Assembly (NCBI GenBank): GCA_045591485.1
Contig: JAZNSV010000066.1
Span: forward strand, 1-20,132
From: Colimorpha sp045591485
Lineage (GTDB): Bacteria > Bacteroidota > Bacteroidia > Bacteroidales > P3
Direction: 5' to 3'
DNA length: 20,132 nucleotides
Position numbers and translations under genes: made by a program. Numbering within the stretch: position 1 is the stretch's first letter; every line of letters begins with the position of its first letter. Shown piece by piece: positions 6,593-14,308 of this stretch. A model generated the notes under the pieces. The model made no database searches. It had not been told where the DNA came from and worked only from the letters and a program-made list of their open reading frames with translations.

Positions 6593-8408
6593 CGCGCTCC
6601 TCACCGTCGAGAACCTTACCAAAAGCTTCGGCGACAAGCTCCTATTCGAAGACATCTCGTTCGGCATCAACGCCGGACAGAAGAGTGCACTCATTGCCCG
6701 CAATGGCTACGGCAAGTCCACGCTGCTCAACATAATAATCACGGCAACAGGACAGAAAGGCTACAACACCCTGCAGGACAACGGCAAGATAACCTTCCGT
6801 AGCGACCTGAAACTGGCCTACCTGCCGCAGAGTCCCGAAGCCTACCCGCACCAGATTGTGCGCGATTTTGTATACAATGTCCAGCGCCCGGAAACCGAAG
6901 ACCCTTGGACCTTCGAACAGCGCATCGAGGAAATACTCAGCCGCATGAAAGTGGACGCCCTGCTCGACCGCCCCATGGAGACCCTCAGCGGCGGCGAACA
7001 GAAGAAGGTGGCCCTCTGCCGGCTGCTGATGGACGACTGCAACCTTCTTATCCTCGACGAGCCTACCAACCACCTCGACATCGACATGATTGAATGGCTC
7101 GAAGAATTCCTCTCACGCCAGCGGCTCGCCATCCTTATGGTCACCCACGACCGTTACTTTCTCGACAATGTATGCCAGGATATCTACGAGCTCGACAATG
7201 CGCGACTCTATCACTACAAGGGGCATTACGACTACTACTTGGAGAAGAAAGCCGAGCGCGAAGCCAACGAGCGTGCCGAGGTGGCCAAAGCCCGCAGCCT
7301 TTACCGAACGGAACTGGAATGGATGCGCCGCATGCCTCAGGCCCGTGGCACCAAGGCCCAGGCCCGTATCGACGCCTTCTACGAGCTGGAGGCCAAAGCC
7401 CACACCCGTTTCGACGACAGCCGCCCGCAGCTCACCGTGAAAACCGAGCGTATCGGTGGCAAGATACTTGAGCTGTACAATGTAAGCTATGGCAACATTA
7501 TCGACGACTACTCATACGTATTCAAGAAAGGGGAAAAGATAGGTATTGTAGGCCCCAACGGCGTGGGAAAGAGCACATTCCTCAACATCATTACAGAGAA
7601 GCTGAAGCCCACATCCGGACGCGTTGTTGTAGGCCAGACTATCCAGTTCGGCTACTACACCCAGGCAGGCATGTCGGCCCCCGAAGACCGCCGCGTCATA
7701 GATATTGTGAAAGACATCGCCGAAGAGATAGAACTCGACAACGGCAAATCCATGTCCGCCCACCAGTTCCTCACCTACTTCGGGTTCGACGGCACCACAC
7801 AGTTCAACTACTTCGGCAACCTCAGCGGTGGCGAACGCCGCAGACTATACCTCCTGCAGGTCCTCATGGCCAACCCCAACTTTCTCATCCTGGACGAGCC
7901 TACCAACGACCTCGACATCTACACTCTCCAGATACTCGAACAATTCCTGCAGACCTACAAGGGGTGCCTCATCATCGTCAGCCACGACCGCTCTTTCATG
8001 GACCACATCGTCGACCATCTCCTTGTCTTCGAAGGCAACGGCAAAATACGCGACTACCACAGCAACTATACCGAATACCGACTCGAACGCCAACGCAAAG
8101 AACGCGAACAGCAGTTGGAGGCACGCGAAAAGAAAGCCGCCGACCGGGCCAGCACTCAAGCACTCAAACAATCAGACAATCACGCAATCAAACGCAAGGC
8201 TACATATAAGGAACAGAAAGAATACGAAGCACTCACTTCCGAGATAGAGACACTCACCTCCGAAAAGGCGACATTGGAGAGCCAGCTCTCCGACGGCAGC
8301 CTCACCGACCCGCAAAAGCTCACCGCCGCCAGCACCCGCATAGGCGAAATCATAGCCCTGCTCGACGAGAAAGAGCTGCGCTGGCTCGAACTGGACGAGC
8401 TAATGTGA
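6585..8408 (+). CDS. ABC-F family ATPase (Uup/EttA-like)
   Basis: The 607-residue protein has two ABC ATPase domains and no membrane spans, as in ABC-F ribosome-associated factors. Domain 1 has Walker A ARNGYGKST (38-46), LSGGEQ (134-139) and LLILDEP with E159. The inter-domain linker, about 205-285, is charged and helical. Domain 2 has GPNGVGKST (323-331), LSGGE (413-417) and FLILDEP with E438. The C-terminal region (about 500-607) is a coiled-coil arm like that of Uup. The first Walker A begins with Ala instead of Gly, which I believe is common in related Bacteroidetes proteins. Residues 523-536 (STQALKQSDNHAIK) are encoded by an octad repeat inserted at the base of the arm. The likely role is translation or ribosome quality control; antibiotic protection is possible but unsupported. 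Its end overlaps a convergent gene by 9 bp. Confidence 0.92.
   Translation: MADALLTVENLTKSFGDKLLFEDISFGINAGQKSALIARNGYGKSTLLNIIITATGQKGYNTLQDNGKITFRSDLKLAYLPQSPEAYPHQIVRDFVYNVQRPETEDPWTFEQRIEEILSRMKVDALLDRPMETLSGGEQKKVALCRLLMDDCNLLILDEPTNHLDIDMIEWLEEFLSRQRLAILMVTHDRYFLDNVCQDIYELDNARLYHYKGHYDYYLEKKAEREANERAEVAKARSLYRTELEWMRRMPQARGTKAQARIDAFYELEAKAHTRFDDSRPQLTVKTERIGGKILELYNVSYGNIIDDYSYVFKKGEKIGIVGPNGVGKSTFLNIITEKLKPTSGRVVVGQTIQFGYYTQAGMSAPEDRRVIDIVKDIAEEIELDNGKSMSAHQFLTYFGFDGTTQFNYFGNLSGGERRRLYLLQVLMANPNFLILDEPTNDLDIYTLQILEQFLQTYKGCLIIVSHDRSFMDHIVDHLLVFEGNGKIRDYHSNYTEYRLERQRKEREQQLEAREKKAADRASTQALKQSDNHAIKRKATYKEQKEYEALTSEIETLTSEKATLESQLSDGSLTDPQKLTAASTRIGEIIALLDEKELRWLELDELM
8151..8190. repeat. 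Octad array in the ABC-F linker
   Basis: Five consecutive 8-nt units: AGCACTCA twice, AACAATCA, GACAATCA and CGCAATCA. The last, with flanks, gives ACGCAATCAAAC, which is identical to 12799-12810 in the intergenic array after terC. Translation stays in frame and adds a Ser/Gln/Lys-rich stretch before the conserved YKEQKEYEAL arm. Confidence 0.88.
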
Positions 8409-9092
8409 CGATGCCACTGTATCGCCTTGCGTCCTCACCTCCCTGTCGCGCACAAGCGTCCATATCGGGCCACTGCGGAATGTATAAAAACCACCACCGA
8501 CATAAAAACGCCGCAGACGTGCAGGCAAATTGGGATCCATTATTGGTCCGTATATCGGAATGCCGCCATCAACACCCAACACAGGTGCGTCGGTGTTGCC
8601 GTGGGCGTCGGGTGGCAACTGCACGCTGGCATTGGCATCGCGGTAGCCTGCATTCATGCCCCACAACCGCAGATCGTGAGTCGACGAAATGAGCAACGAG
8701 CCAAGCATGTGCCTCATTCCCTCGATGGTTATAGCTTTCAGCGCCACCAGTCGCACAGTGTCGATCTGCAGATTCAGATAGCCACTCTCGCTGAGCCGCA
8801 GGTCGGCCGTATAAACCGTCAATCCATGCACCTTGACAAAGAGAAAATAGTCGCCAGCTGCGAGAGCGACCCCATCAAAGCGTCCTTCGGCGTCACAACG
8901 TACCTGCGCCACCTCTCGGTTGTCCTGTACAAAACGCAACTGACTAAAAGGTTGCGGCCGCCCCGTCTGCAGATTGCTGATACAGCCGTTGAAATAAAGA
9001 GTGTCCACCTCGACGGTGTCGGCTACAGCATTTTGCGCCGCCACACATACAGCCATAGACAGCATACTTAAGAGAAACAAAAACTTTTTCAT
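8400..9092 (-). CDS. Secreted protein with carboxypeptidase-regulatory-like domain
   Basis: The 230-residue protein has a clear signal peptide (MKKFLFLLSMLSMAVCVAAQ). Residues about 30-115 look like a beta-sandwich of the carboxypeptidase-regulatory-like type: GCISNLQTGRPQPFSQLRF, then CDAEGRFDGVALAAGDYFLF and a series of beta strands. The C-terminal half (about 120-230) is rich in Gly, Pro and Tyr (GGIPIYGPIMDPN, YVGGGFYTF) and matches no family I recognise. It is encoded 32 bp downstream of another protein of the same fold class, so the pair is probably one operon. The final 9 bp overlap the convergent ABC-F gene. It is likely periplasmic or outer-surface; no catalytic motif is visible. Confidence 0.8.
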   Translation of the reverse strand: MKKFLFLLSMLSMAVCVAAQNAVADTVEVDTLYFNGCISNLQTGRPQPFSQLRFVQDNREVAQVRCDAEGRFDGVALAAGDYFLFVKVHGLTVYTADLRLSESGYLNLQIDTVRLVALKAITIEGMRHMLGSLLISSTHDLRLWGMNAGYRDANASVQLPPDAHGNTDAPVLGVDGGIPIYGPIMDPNLPARLRRFYVGGGFYTFRSGPIWTLVRDREVRTQGDTVASSH

Positions 9093-9124
9093 AGGATTTG
9101 GTTTTATTTATTGATTCGTCATTT

Positions 9125-10429
9125 TTACTTCATCTTCCGCAGCTTTTCGTCAAGCATACGCAGTGGCATCGTATCGATAGACACGCTGTTGTAGTGACCC
9201 CAGAAGTCGCTGCTGTAGTCGCTTATGCCAAAGGCCCCCGCCACAGTCTGCGGCTTCACTTCGATTACTTCGCCTTCTATTTGGACAGGCTCGGTGGAGA
9301 AGTCGGTCATGGTCCACTCCACACACGTCTGCCACCGCTGCCCCAAACTAAATGACCACCGCGAGCCTGTGCCCAAATCAATTGTACGAGCGTTATAGTA
9401 GTGCGTCAGTGTGTAGGCTCCGTCGCGCACATCGTAGTTCCAAACAGAGCTGTCCTGCACCATTTCCATCCATCCGAAGTCGTGGTTTATCCACGATTCA
9501 AGAGGGGTAGACATATGCACTTTCTGCTGTGCCGCCGTGATACTCACAATAGCCAAATCGCGCTTCCGGATAATGTAGGTATACTTGACCGGGGCCTTCA
9601 CAATGCGTCCCTTACCCACCGCCTCCAGACGATAGAAGACCTCGTCGTTGTCGATAAATTCCTGTATCGGCTCGAATCGATGTTGCGACAACGTGGTATG
9701 CGAAAGTGCAAAACTGGCCTGCGGTGCCGACACTGGGTCATAGAAAGCCTCGTTGTCGGCATATTCCATCATCACATCCACCCCGTCGGGGTCGTCGAGC
9801 CGATTGTGAAGCATACTTACGTCGTACACCAACAACCTATGTCGCAGCATAGACTTGTAGTTTGTCGCCATCTCGCGATGCGCAGTGTTGAACAAGTAGG
9901 CATCTTTTTTTGCATAACGCGAATATGCCGCACGACGCATCAGCACCACGGCCTCGTCGAAAAGAAAGAGCTCGCCGTCGAGCGAACGCCAGTCGCGAAG
10001 GAAGAATGTGCTCCACGACGTCTGCTGATGATAGTTGCTGTCTATACGCCTCACAGCTTCGTTAATCAAGTGACGCGGTGTGCGGAAGCTGCTGACCTTC
10101 ACCTCGCGCAAGTTCACCGACTGCTTGACAAGCCTCACCGTTCCGTCTTTCTGAAGCGACTCCACGGTAATCTTTTTTGGCTTGTATCCGACCGAGCGCA
10201 CTATCACGGTGTCGCCCTCGCTGCCGGTTGGTACCTTCAGCTCATATTCGCCCGCATCATTGCAGGCTGTGCCAACAGACGTGCCCTGCAACTGCAACGA
10301 TGCGTACGCCACCGCCTCGCGGCCATCCAACACCTTGCCCTTCATTACAATACACCGATTCTGGGCGCCAATAGAGACATCGCAGACCATGAGCACAAGC
10401 AGCAAGAAGTATTTGGAAAAGCGTGGCAT
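9125..10429 (-). CDS. Secreted CarboxypepD_reg-like domain protein
   Basis: I chose the ATG at 10429 because it starts a proper signal peptide (MPRFSKYFLLLVLMVCDVSIG, with cleavage near AQ), giving 434 residues; the frame stays open upstream but lacks a secretory start. Residues about 27-105 match the CarboxypepD_reg-like (PF13715-type) beta-sandwich: KGKVLDG..AVAYASLQLQGTSVGT.ND.GEYEL, then VRSVGYKPKKITV. The remaining 320 residues contain many aromatic and beta-forming segments and resemble the uncharacterised region that follows such domains in Bacteroidetes surface proteins. There is no TonB-receptor barrel. A well-formed promoter lies upstream (10454-10484). Function is unknown; an outer-membrane or periplasmic role is inferred from the domain and signal peptide. 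Confidence 0.85.
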   Translation of the reverse strand: MPRFSKYFLLLVLMVCDVSIGAQNRCIVMKGKVLDGREAVAYASLQLQGTSVGTACNDAGEYELKVPTGSEGDTVIVRSVGYKPKKITVESLQKDGTVRLVKQSVNLREVKVSSFRTPRHLINEAVRRIDSNYHQQTSWSTFFLRDWRSLDGELFLFDEAVVLMRRAAYSRYAKKDAYLFNTAHREMATNYKSMLRHRLLVYDVSMLHNRLDDPDGVDVMMEYADNEAFYDPVSAPQASFALSHTTLSQHRFEPIQEFIDNDEVFYRLEAVGKGRIVKAPVKYTYIIRKRDLAIVSITAAQQKVHMSTPLESWINHDFGWMEMVQDSSVWNYDVRDGAYTLTHYYNARTIDLGTGSRWSFSLGQRWQTCVEWTMTDFSTEPVQIEGEVIEVKPQTVAGAFGISDYSSDFWGHYNSVSIDTMPLRMLDEKLRKMK

Positions 10430-10453
10430 AACAGAATGTGTTTTTTCCGAATG

Positions 10454-10484
10454 CAAAAATACAAAAAAAATCCAACCTGGTAAA
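10454..10484 (-). promoter_or_regulatory. Bacteroidetes-type promoter for the 9125-10429 gene
   Basis: On the minus strand TATTTTTG (complement of 10454-10461) fits the -7 consensus TAnnTTTG. A TTTA (complement of 10481-10484), one mismatch from the -33 TTTG, lies 19 bp upstream, the expected spacing. The box is 24 bp before the ATG at 10429. Confidence 0.65.
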
Positions 10485-10615
10485 CGATTCCCTATTTTTT
10501 TTTTAAAGATTTTTCGGGAAGGTGCCAGCAACTGACTAAAAACCTGACGGTTGGCAATCATCAGCAGGCCGCCGACTCCAGACGAACACCGACGCGACCT
10601 ACCAGCAATGCAACA

Positions 10616-11185
10616 TCAGTAGACCAAAAGTCCTACAGCAGCGGAAAGAAGGATAAGCCAAATGGGACTGACACGCCGAAAGGCCGACAGAACGAAGACT
10701 GCAGCAAAAATGGCCAGCGACACAACGAAGCGGCGGTCGAAAGCGGGTGAGCCAAAGCTCTCCTCGGTCATGAGGCCCAAGGCCGCTGCGGCCACAAGTC
10801 CTATCACAACAAGGCGCAACAAACGCATAACCAACGACACCTGCGGCTTGTCTTTGTTGGCCAGGAGCCAACGGCTGACTGCAAGCACCAGCACGACAGG
10901 CACCGCTATGACAGCCACCGAAGCCAACAACGAACCGCAGACGGCTGCCCACATGGGATAGCCGGCGTTGAGCACGGCGGTATAGCCTGCATAGGTGGCG
11001 GTATTGATGCCAACCGGTCCAGGCGTCATCTGGCTGACAGCCAAAAGGTCGGTGAACTCGGCAGCAGTCATCCAATGATGATGGTCCACTACCTCGCCCT
11101 GTATCAGCGCAATCATCGAATAACCGCCGCCGAAGGTGAAGGCTCCGATAATCAAGAATGTATAAAAGAGCTGCAAGAATATCAT
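10616..11185 (-). CDS. Chromate transporter, ChrA-family half (second gene)
   Basis: This 189-residue membrane protein is a single CHR domain. It begins MIFLQLFYTFLIIGAFTFGGGYSMI, followed by the family's acidic loop IQGEVVDHHHWM and the SQMTPGPVGIN motif at about 51-61; several hydrophobic helices follow. The ATG at 11185 overlaps the TGA of the other half in an ATGA arrangement. Short CHR proteins encoded as adjacent pairs are thought to work together as the equivalent of one long ChrA. The family exports chromate, but many gut members may carry other anions, so the substrate is inference. Confidence 0.9.
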   Translation of the reverse strand: MIFLQLFYTFLIIGAFTFGGGYSMIALIQGEVVDHHHWMTAAEFTDLLAVSQMTPGPVGINTATYAGYTAVLNAGYPMWAAVCGSLLASVAVIAVPVVLVLAVSRWLLANKDKPQVSLVMRLLRLVVIGLVAAAALGLMTEESFGSPAFDRRFVVSLAIFAAVFVLSAFRRVSPIWLILLSAAVGLLVY

Positions 11186-11748
11186 TTGACGGCAAATAAC
11201 GAATAGACATAGCCCAACAATGCAGCGGCAAGCACCACAACGATGGGGTTGACTCCCAGCAGCCAAATGAGCATTGCACTGACAACGGGAATGAATATCA
11301 GGCAAAGTGCCCAATGGCGGGAGCCGGACGATTTCCATTTGCTGAATTCGGTCTTGAACATGCGGAATACCGGAGCTGCCACCAATGCCACCACTGCCGG
11401 ACGCAGGCCGAGGAACGCTTTGGTTACATAGGGATTGTCGCGAAACGAGCGGAAGAACACAGCCAGCAGAAGAATGAAGATGATTGGCATCATGATGTTG
11501 CCCACCACAGCCACCGCGGCGCCGCGCGTGCCACGCAGACGGTTGCCTGTAACCGAGGCCATATTGACTGCGAAAACACCCGGCAAAGCCTGAGAGAGAG
11601 CCACCTGATCCATAAATTCCTCTTCGCTCAGCCAGCGGTGTCGGTCTACCAGCTCGCGCTGCATCAGCGGTATCATGGCATAGCCGCCGCCTATGGTAAA
11701 GGCTCCGACCTTGAAAAAACTCCAAAATATATCACAATATTTTATCAT
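11182..11748 (-). CDS. Chromate transporter, ChrA-family half (first gene)
   Basis: The 188-residue protein starts MIKYCDIFWSFFKVGAFTIG and continues with GGYAMIPLMQRELVDRHRWL and SQALPGVFAVN (52-62), the CHR domain motifs, followed by hydrophobic helices. The ATG at 11748 was chosen because it begins the conserved domain; the open frame extends further upstream but runs into the divergent terC gene. It is homologous to the downstream gene, and the two overlap by 4 bp, so they are almost certainly co-translated. Only 43 bp separate it from the divergent terC start; the promoters of both genes must lie there, but I see no consensus -7 box. Confidence 0.9.
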   Translation of the reverse strand: MIKYCDIFWSFFKVGAFTIGGGYAMIPLMQRELVDRHRWLSEEEFMDQVALSQALPGVFAVNMASVTGNRLRGTRGAAVAVVGNIMMPIIFILLLAVFFRSFRDNPYVTKAFLGLRPAVVALVAAPVFRMFKTEFSKWKSSGSRHWALCLIFIPVVSAMLIWLLGVNPIVVVLAAALLGYVYSLFAVK

Positions 11749-11791
11749 AAGATACGTTATTAACGCGATAAAAGAAAAAATATTGCAACAG

Positions 11792-12745
11792 ATGAACACA
11801 TTGTTTTTTGCACTCTTCATGGTCTTTGTCGTGATTATGCTCACGCTCGACCTAACTGTATTCCACAAAAAAGACCACGTAGTAGGCGTCCGCGAGGCGG
11901 CGGCATGGACCGGCATCTGGGTGGCGTTGGCTATGGGCTTCGCTGTACTGATATATTTCTTCGGCGACTGGATGATGCCCCCGGCCGAGGGTGTTGCCGA
12001 CCTGCAGGCCTATCGCAGCGAGATGGTGAGCGAATTTTTGGCAGGCTACTTCCTTGAAGAAAGCCTCTCTATCGACAACATCTTTGTGATGATCATGATT
12101 TTTGTCTCGTTCGGCATAAAGAAAGAGTACTACCACCGCGTGCTCTTCTGGGGCATCTTCGGTGCCATCGTGCTGAGATTCATCTTCATCTTTGCCCTCG
12201 GAGCACTGGTCACCAAGTTCTCGTGGATGCTGGCCATCTTCGGTGCAATACTGATTTACAGCGGCGTGAAGATGTTCCGTAAAAAGGACGACGAACAGAT
12301 AGACACGGCCAACCATCCCGTGGTACGCTTCGCCTCGAAGCATTTCCCGGTGACCACAGAAAACCATGGTCACGACTTCTTTCATGCCGGCAAGATGACC
12401 CCTCTGTTTCTTGTGCTGCTGGTCATAGAGTTCAGCGACATTATCTTCGCTGTCGACAGCATCCCGGCTGTCTTTTCCATCACCAAAAACCCGCTGATTG
12501 TCTACACATCCAACATCTTCGCCATCATGGGCCTGCGCAGCCTCTTCTTCCTGCTGAGCGACATGGCAGACCGCTTCTGGCTACTGCACTACGGCCTTGG
12601 TGCCCTGCTCTGCTTCATAGGCATAAAGATGATAGGCGGCGAGTTTTTCGACTGGCACATCCCGACGCTGGCCTCGCTGGCAGTCATACTCGGCATATTG
12701 CTGGTTAGCATCGTGTTTTCCATGATGATACCGAAGAAAGCATAA
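11792..12745 (+). CDS. TerC-family integral membrane protein
   Basis: The 317-residue protein has about eight to nine hydrophobic helices and the two acidic motifs of the TerC family: EESLSIDN (89-96) and EFSDIIFAVDSIPAVFS (213-229), which contain the Glu/Asp residues thought to bind metal, plus GLRSLFFLL. The TerC (Alx/MeeF/YceF-like) family is linked to manganese export and to metallation of secreted proteins; the older tellurite label comes from plasmid ter operons, and there are no other ter genes here. I chose the ATG at 11792 because it directly precedes the first helix; the open frame upstream overlaps the divergent chrA. I see no yybP-ykoY-type riboswitch in the 43-bp upstream gap, which is too short for one. 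A terminator follows. Confidence 0.9.
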   Translation: MNTLFFALFMVFVVIMLTLDLTVFHKKDHVVGVREAAAWTGIWVALAMGFAVLIYFFGDWMMPPAEGVADLQAYRSEMVSEFLAGYFLEESLSIDNIFVMIMIFVSFGIKKEYYHRVLFWGIFGAIVLRFIFIFALGALVTKFSWMLAIFGAILIYSGVKMFRKKDDEQIDTANHPVVRFASKHFPVTTENHGHDFFHAGKMTPLFLVLLVIEFSDIIFAVDSIPAVFSITKNPLIVYTSNIFAIMGLRSLFFLLSDMADRFWLLHYGLGALLCFIGIKMIGGEFFDWHIPTLASLAVILGILLVSIVFSMMIPKKA

Positions 12746-12755
12746 TTTGATAGGT

Positions 12756-12893
12756 TTGAATGCTTGAATGTTTGAATGTTTGAATGTTTGAGTGGCTGAC
12801 GCAATCAAACAATCAAACAATAAAGCAATAAAGCAGTCAAACAATCAAGCAGTCAAAACAATCAAACAATCAAGCAATCAAACAATCAAAAAA
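12756..12893. repeat. Two-armed octad array after terC
   Basis: Arm 1 (12756-12795) is five octads: TTGAATGC, TTGAATGT three times, and TTGAGTGG. The turn is CTGACG. Arm 2 (12802-12890) is eleven octads of the type CAATCAAA, CAATAAAG or CAGTCAAA with one extra A at 12858. The complement of TTGAATGT is ACATTCAA, one base from ACAATCAA, so the arms oppose each other. Arm 2 ends in the 5' A-tract of the terminator. No gene is present. Confidence 0.9.
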
Positions 12894-12939
12894 GGCTGAC
12901 GCACCATTGCATTCAACACTGGTGCGTCAGCCTTTTTTT
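12888..12939. terminator. Strong bidirectional intrinsic terminator
   Basis: A perfect stem of 19 bp runs from the A-tract at 12888 through GGCTGACGCACCA (ending 12906) and pairs with TGGTGCGTCAGCC (12920-12932) plus T7 (12933-12939); the loop is 13 nt (12907-12919). The flanking A and T tracts make it work in both directions, fitting its place between the convergent terC and the Spy-like gene, whose stop is at 12958. Confidence 0.92.
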
Positions 12940-12957
12940 GCGGTCTGCGAATTGCCG

Positions 12958-13368
12958 CTATTTGCGTTTGCGCTCTTTGTCCATCGTGGCTCGCAGCTGG
13001 GTTCGTTGTTCCTTTGTAAGCAGGGCGTCGACACTCAGTTTGGTGCTGTACATTTCGCGGCTGATGGCCGTCTGCAGCGTTGCCTCGCGGTCGAAAAGCG
13101 GATAGAGTTCTTTACTATGGTCGCCTTCGAGATTCATAAACATGGCTATGCTATCACGCACAGCTTTCTGCTGCGTGCGCAGAGCCGACATCTTTACCTT
13201 CGAATCACGACTGATTGCGTCAATCTTGCGCTTCTGCGTTGCCGAAAGATCGCTCACCAGCTCGGTGATCTCCTGGTGTTTCTTTTCGTGGCGTTTCCCG
13301 TCTGTGCGCTGGGCTGCCAGCGGAAACACACATGCGCACATCAATACGAGTATGATAGTTTTTTTCAT
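12958..13368 (-). CDS. Spy/CpxP-like periplasmic protein
   Basis: With the ATG at 13368 the protein is 136 residues and starts with a signal peptide (MKKTIILVLMCACVFPLAAQ). The mature part is helical, highly charged and contains two LTxxQ-type motifs, LSATQ (41-45) and LTKEQ (117-121), as in the Spy/CpxP/CnrX group of periplasmic chaperone and metal- or stress-sensing proteins. The frame is open ten codons further upstream, but that extension would spoil the signal peptide. It lies 19 bp after a probable anti-sigma gene that itself overlaps an ECF sigma gene, so it is likely the effector or a feedback component of that module. Confidence 0.8.
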   Translation of the reverse strand: MKKTIILVLMCACVFPLAAQRTDGKRHEKKHQEITELVSDLSATQKRKIDAISRDSKVKMSALRTQQKAVRDSIAMFMNLEGDHSKELYPLFDREATLQTAISREMYSTKLSVDALLTKEQRTQLRATMDKERKRK

Positions 13369-13387
13369 GTTTGAATTTGAGATACTG

Positions 13388-13714
13388 TTATTCGTCAAAG
13401 AAATAATCGTAAGGGTCTACCGCCGATTCTTCTATGGTGTTCCACGACGAGTAGTCGTTTAGCTGGGCAATCATGTTGCCCATGCCTTCCTCGTCGTAGG
13501 AGCGTGTGTTGACTATTGCCACATTGACCACCACCACAGCGGCGATGGCGGCAGCAACAGCCGAGCCAACCAGGCGCCAGTTGATGTGGTGCTTCCGAAC
13601 GGCAGGCTGCAAATAGGGGTGGTTCGACACCTCGGCCATCACAGCGTCGACCACATCTACCTTGCCGGGATATTGCTCGGCGGCCAGTTGTTTCAGTTGT
13701 TCTTCTATTGTCAT
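13388..13714 (-). CDS. Probable single-span anti-sigma factor
   Basis: This 108-residue protein has a cytoplasmic amino-terminal part (1-46), one transmembrane helix at about 47-68 (WRLVGSAVAAAIAAVVVVNV), and an acidic periplasmic tail ending VDPYDYFFDE. I recognise no named domain, and there is no zinc-binding HxxxCxxC motif. The assignment as anti-sigma factor is inferred from topology and from position: its ATG overlaps the stop of an ECF sigma gene by 4 bp, the usual arrangement of a sigma/anti-sigma pair, and a Spy-like gene follows. Confidence 0.65.
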   Translation of the reverse strand: MTIEEQLKQLAAEQYPGKVDVVDAVMAEVSNHPYLQPAVRKHHINWRLVGSAVAAAIAAVVVVNVAIVNTRSYDEEGMGNMIAQLNDYSSWNTIEESAVDPYDYFFDE

Positions 13715-14244
13715 TGCTTCACTTCTTTAGCCAAATTCTTCTTTGCTCTGAATATCAGGCTTTCCACTTTGCTCAAACTGCACTGCATCACGTCGGCTAT
13801 CTGCTGATAGCTGAAGTCCTCGAAGGTGTAGAGCACCAAGGCGGTGCGCTGTTCGTCCTTCAGGTGGCCTATGGCTATACGAAGCTGCTGCATCTGCTCG
13901 TTGTGGATCATCTGCTGCTGGGCGTTGCGGTCCTCGCTCCGCTGTTCGGGCAGGTGCTCCTGTTCGTCGGTCGAGACGAAACGCTTCGAGCGGTTCATCA
14001 TCTTGCACACCACGTTGACGGTGATACGGTAAATGTAAGAGCTCAACTTCGAGTCGAACCGAAAGCGGGGCAGCGCGGTATACAATTCCACGAAAACCTG
14101 CTGCGTCACTTCTTCCACATCCAGTTTGTTGCCGCAGAGTTTGTAGGTCAAATTGCCCACAATCTGCTGGTATCGTTCCACTATTACGGCATACTTTCGG
14201 GTGTCGCCCGCAAGCACAGCCTCCACTATCTGTCTGTCTTCCAC
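13711..14244 (-). CDS. ECF-type RNA polymerase sigma factor
   Basis: The 177-residue protein has the two ECF domains. Sigma-2 is about residues 20-90 (YQQIVGNLTYKLCGNKLDVEE, then VFVELYTALPRF and SYIYRITVNVV). Sigma-4 is about 125-175 with the helix-turn-helix FEDFSYQQIADVMQCSLSKVES followed by RAKKNL. The start codon is GTG at 14244: the frame has a stop twelve codons upstream and no ATG between. The downstream genes encode a single-span membrane protein and a Spy-like protein, suggesting control of an envelope-stress response with release of sigma by signal at the membrane. A hairpin lies just upstream at 14265-14301. Confidence 0.92.
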   Translation of the reverse strand: MEDRQIVEAVLAGDTRKYAVIVERYQQIVGNLTYKLCGNKLDVEEVTQQVFVELYTALPRFRFDSKLSSYIYRITVNVVCKMMNRSKRFVSTDEQEHLPEQRSEDRNAQQQMIHNEQMQQLRIAIGHLKDEQRTALVLYTFEDFSYQQIADVMQCSLSKVESLIFRAKKNLAKEVKQ

Positions 14245-14264
14245 TCTTTGAAGTTGTATATAAG

Positions 14265-14308
14265 TACACCTTGCAGTTCATTTATTGCAATGCAAGGTGT
14301 ATTTTTTT
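14265..14308. terminator. Stem-loop between hslR and the sigma gene
   Basis: A perfect 11-bp stem, TACACCTTGCA (14265-14275) and TGCAAGGTGTA (14291-14301), encloses a 15-nt loop. It is followed by seven T on the plus strand (14302-14308). As a terminator it would act on plus-strand (antisense) transcripts. For the minus-strand genes it lies between the hslR stop and the sigma start without a T-tract, and may be a leader or processing hairpin. Confidence 0.6.

Noticed and set aside
11182..11748. Frameshifted single chrA gene
   Set aside because: Each half has its own ATG and a complete CHR domain start, and they meet in an ATGA overlap, so this is a normal two-gene arrangement.
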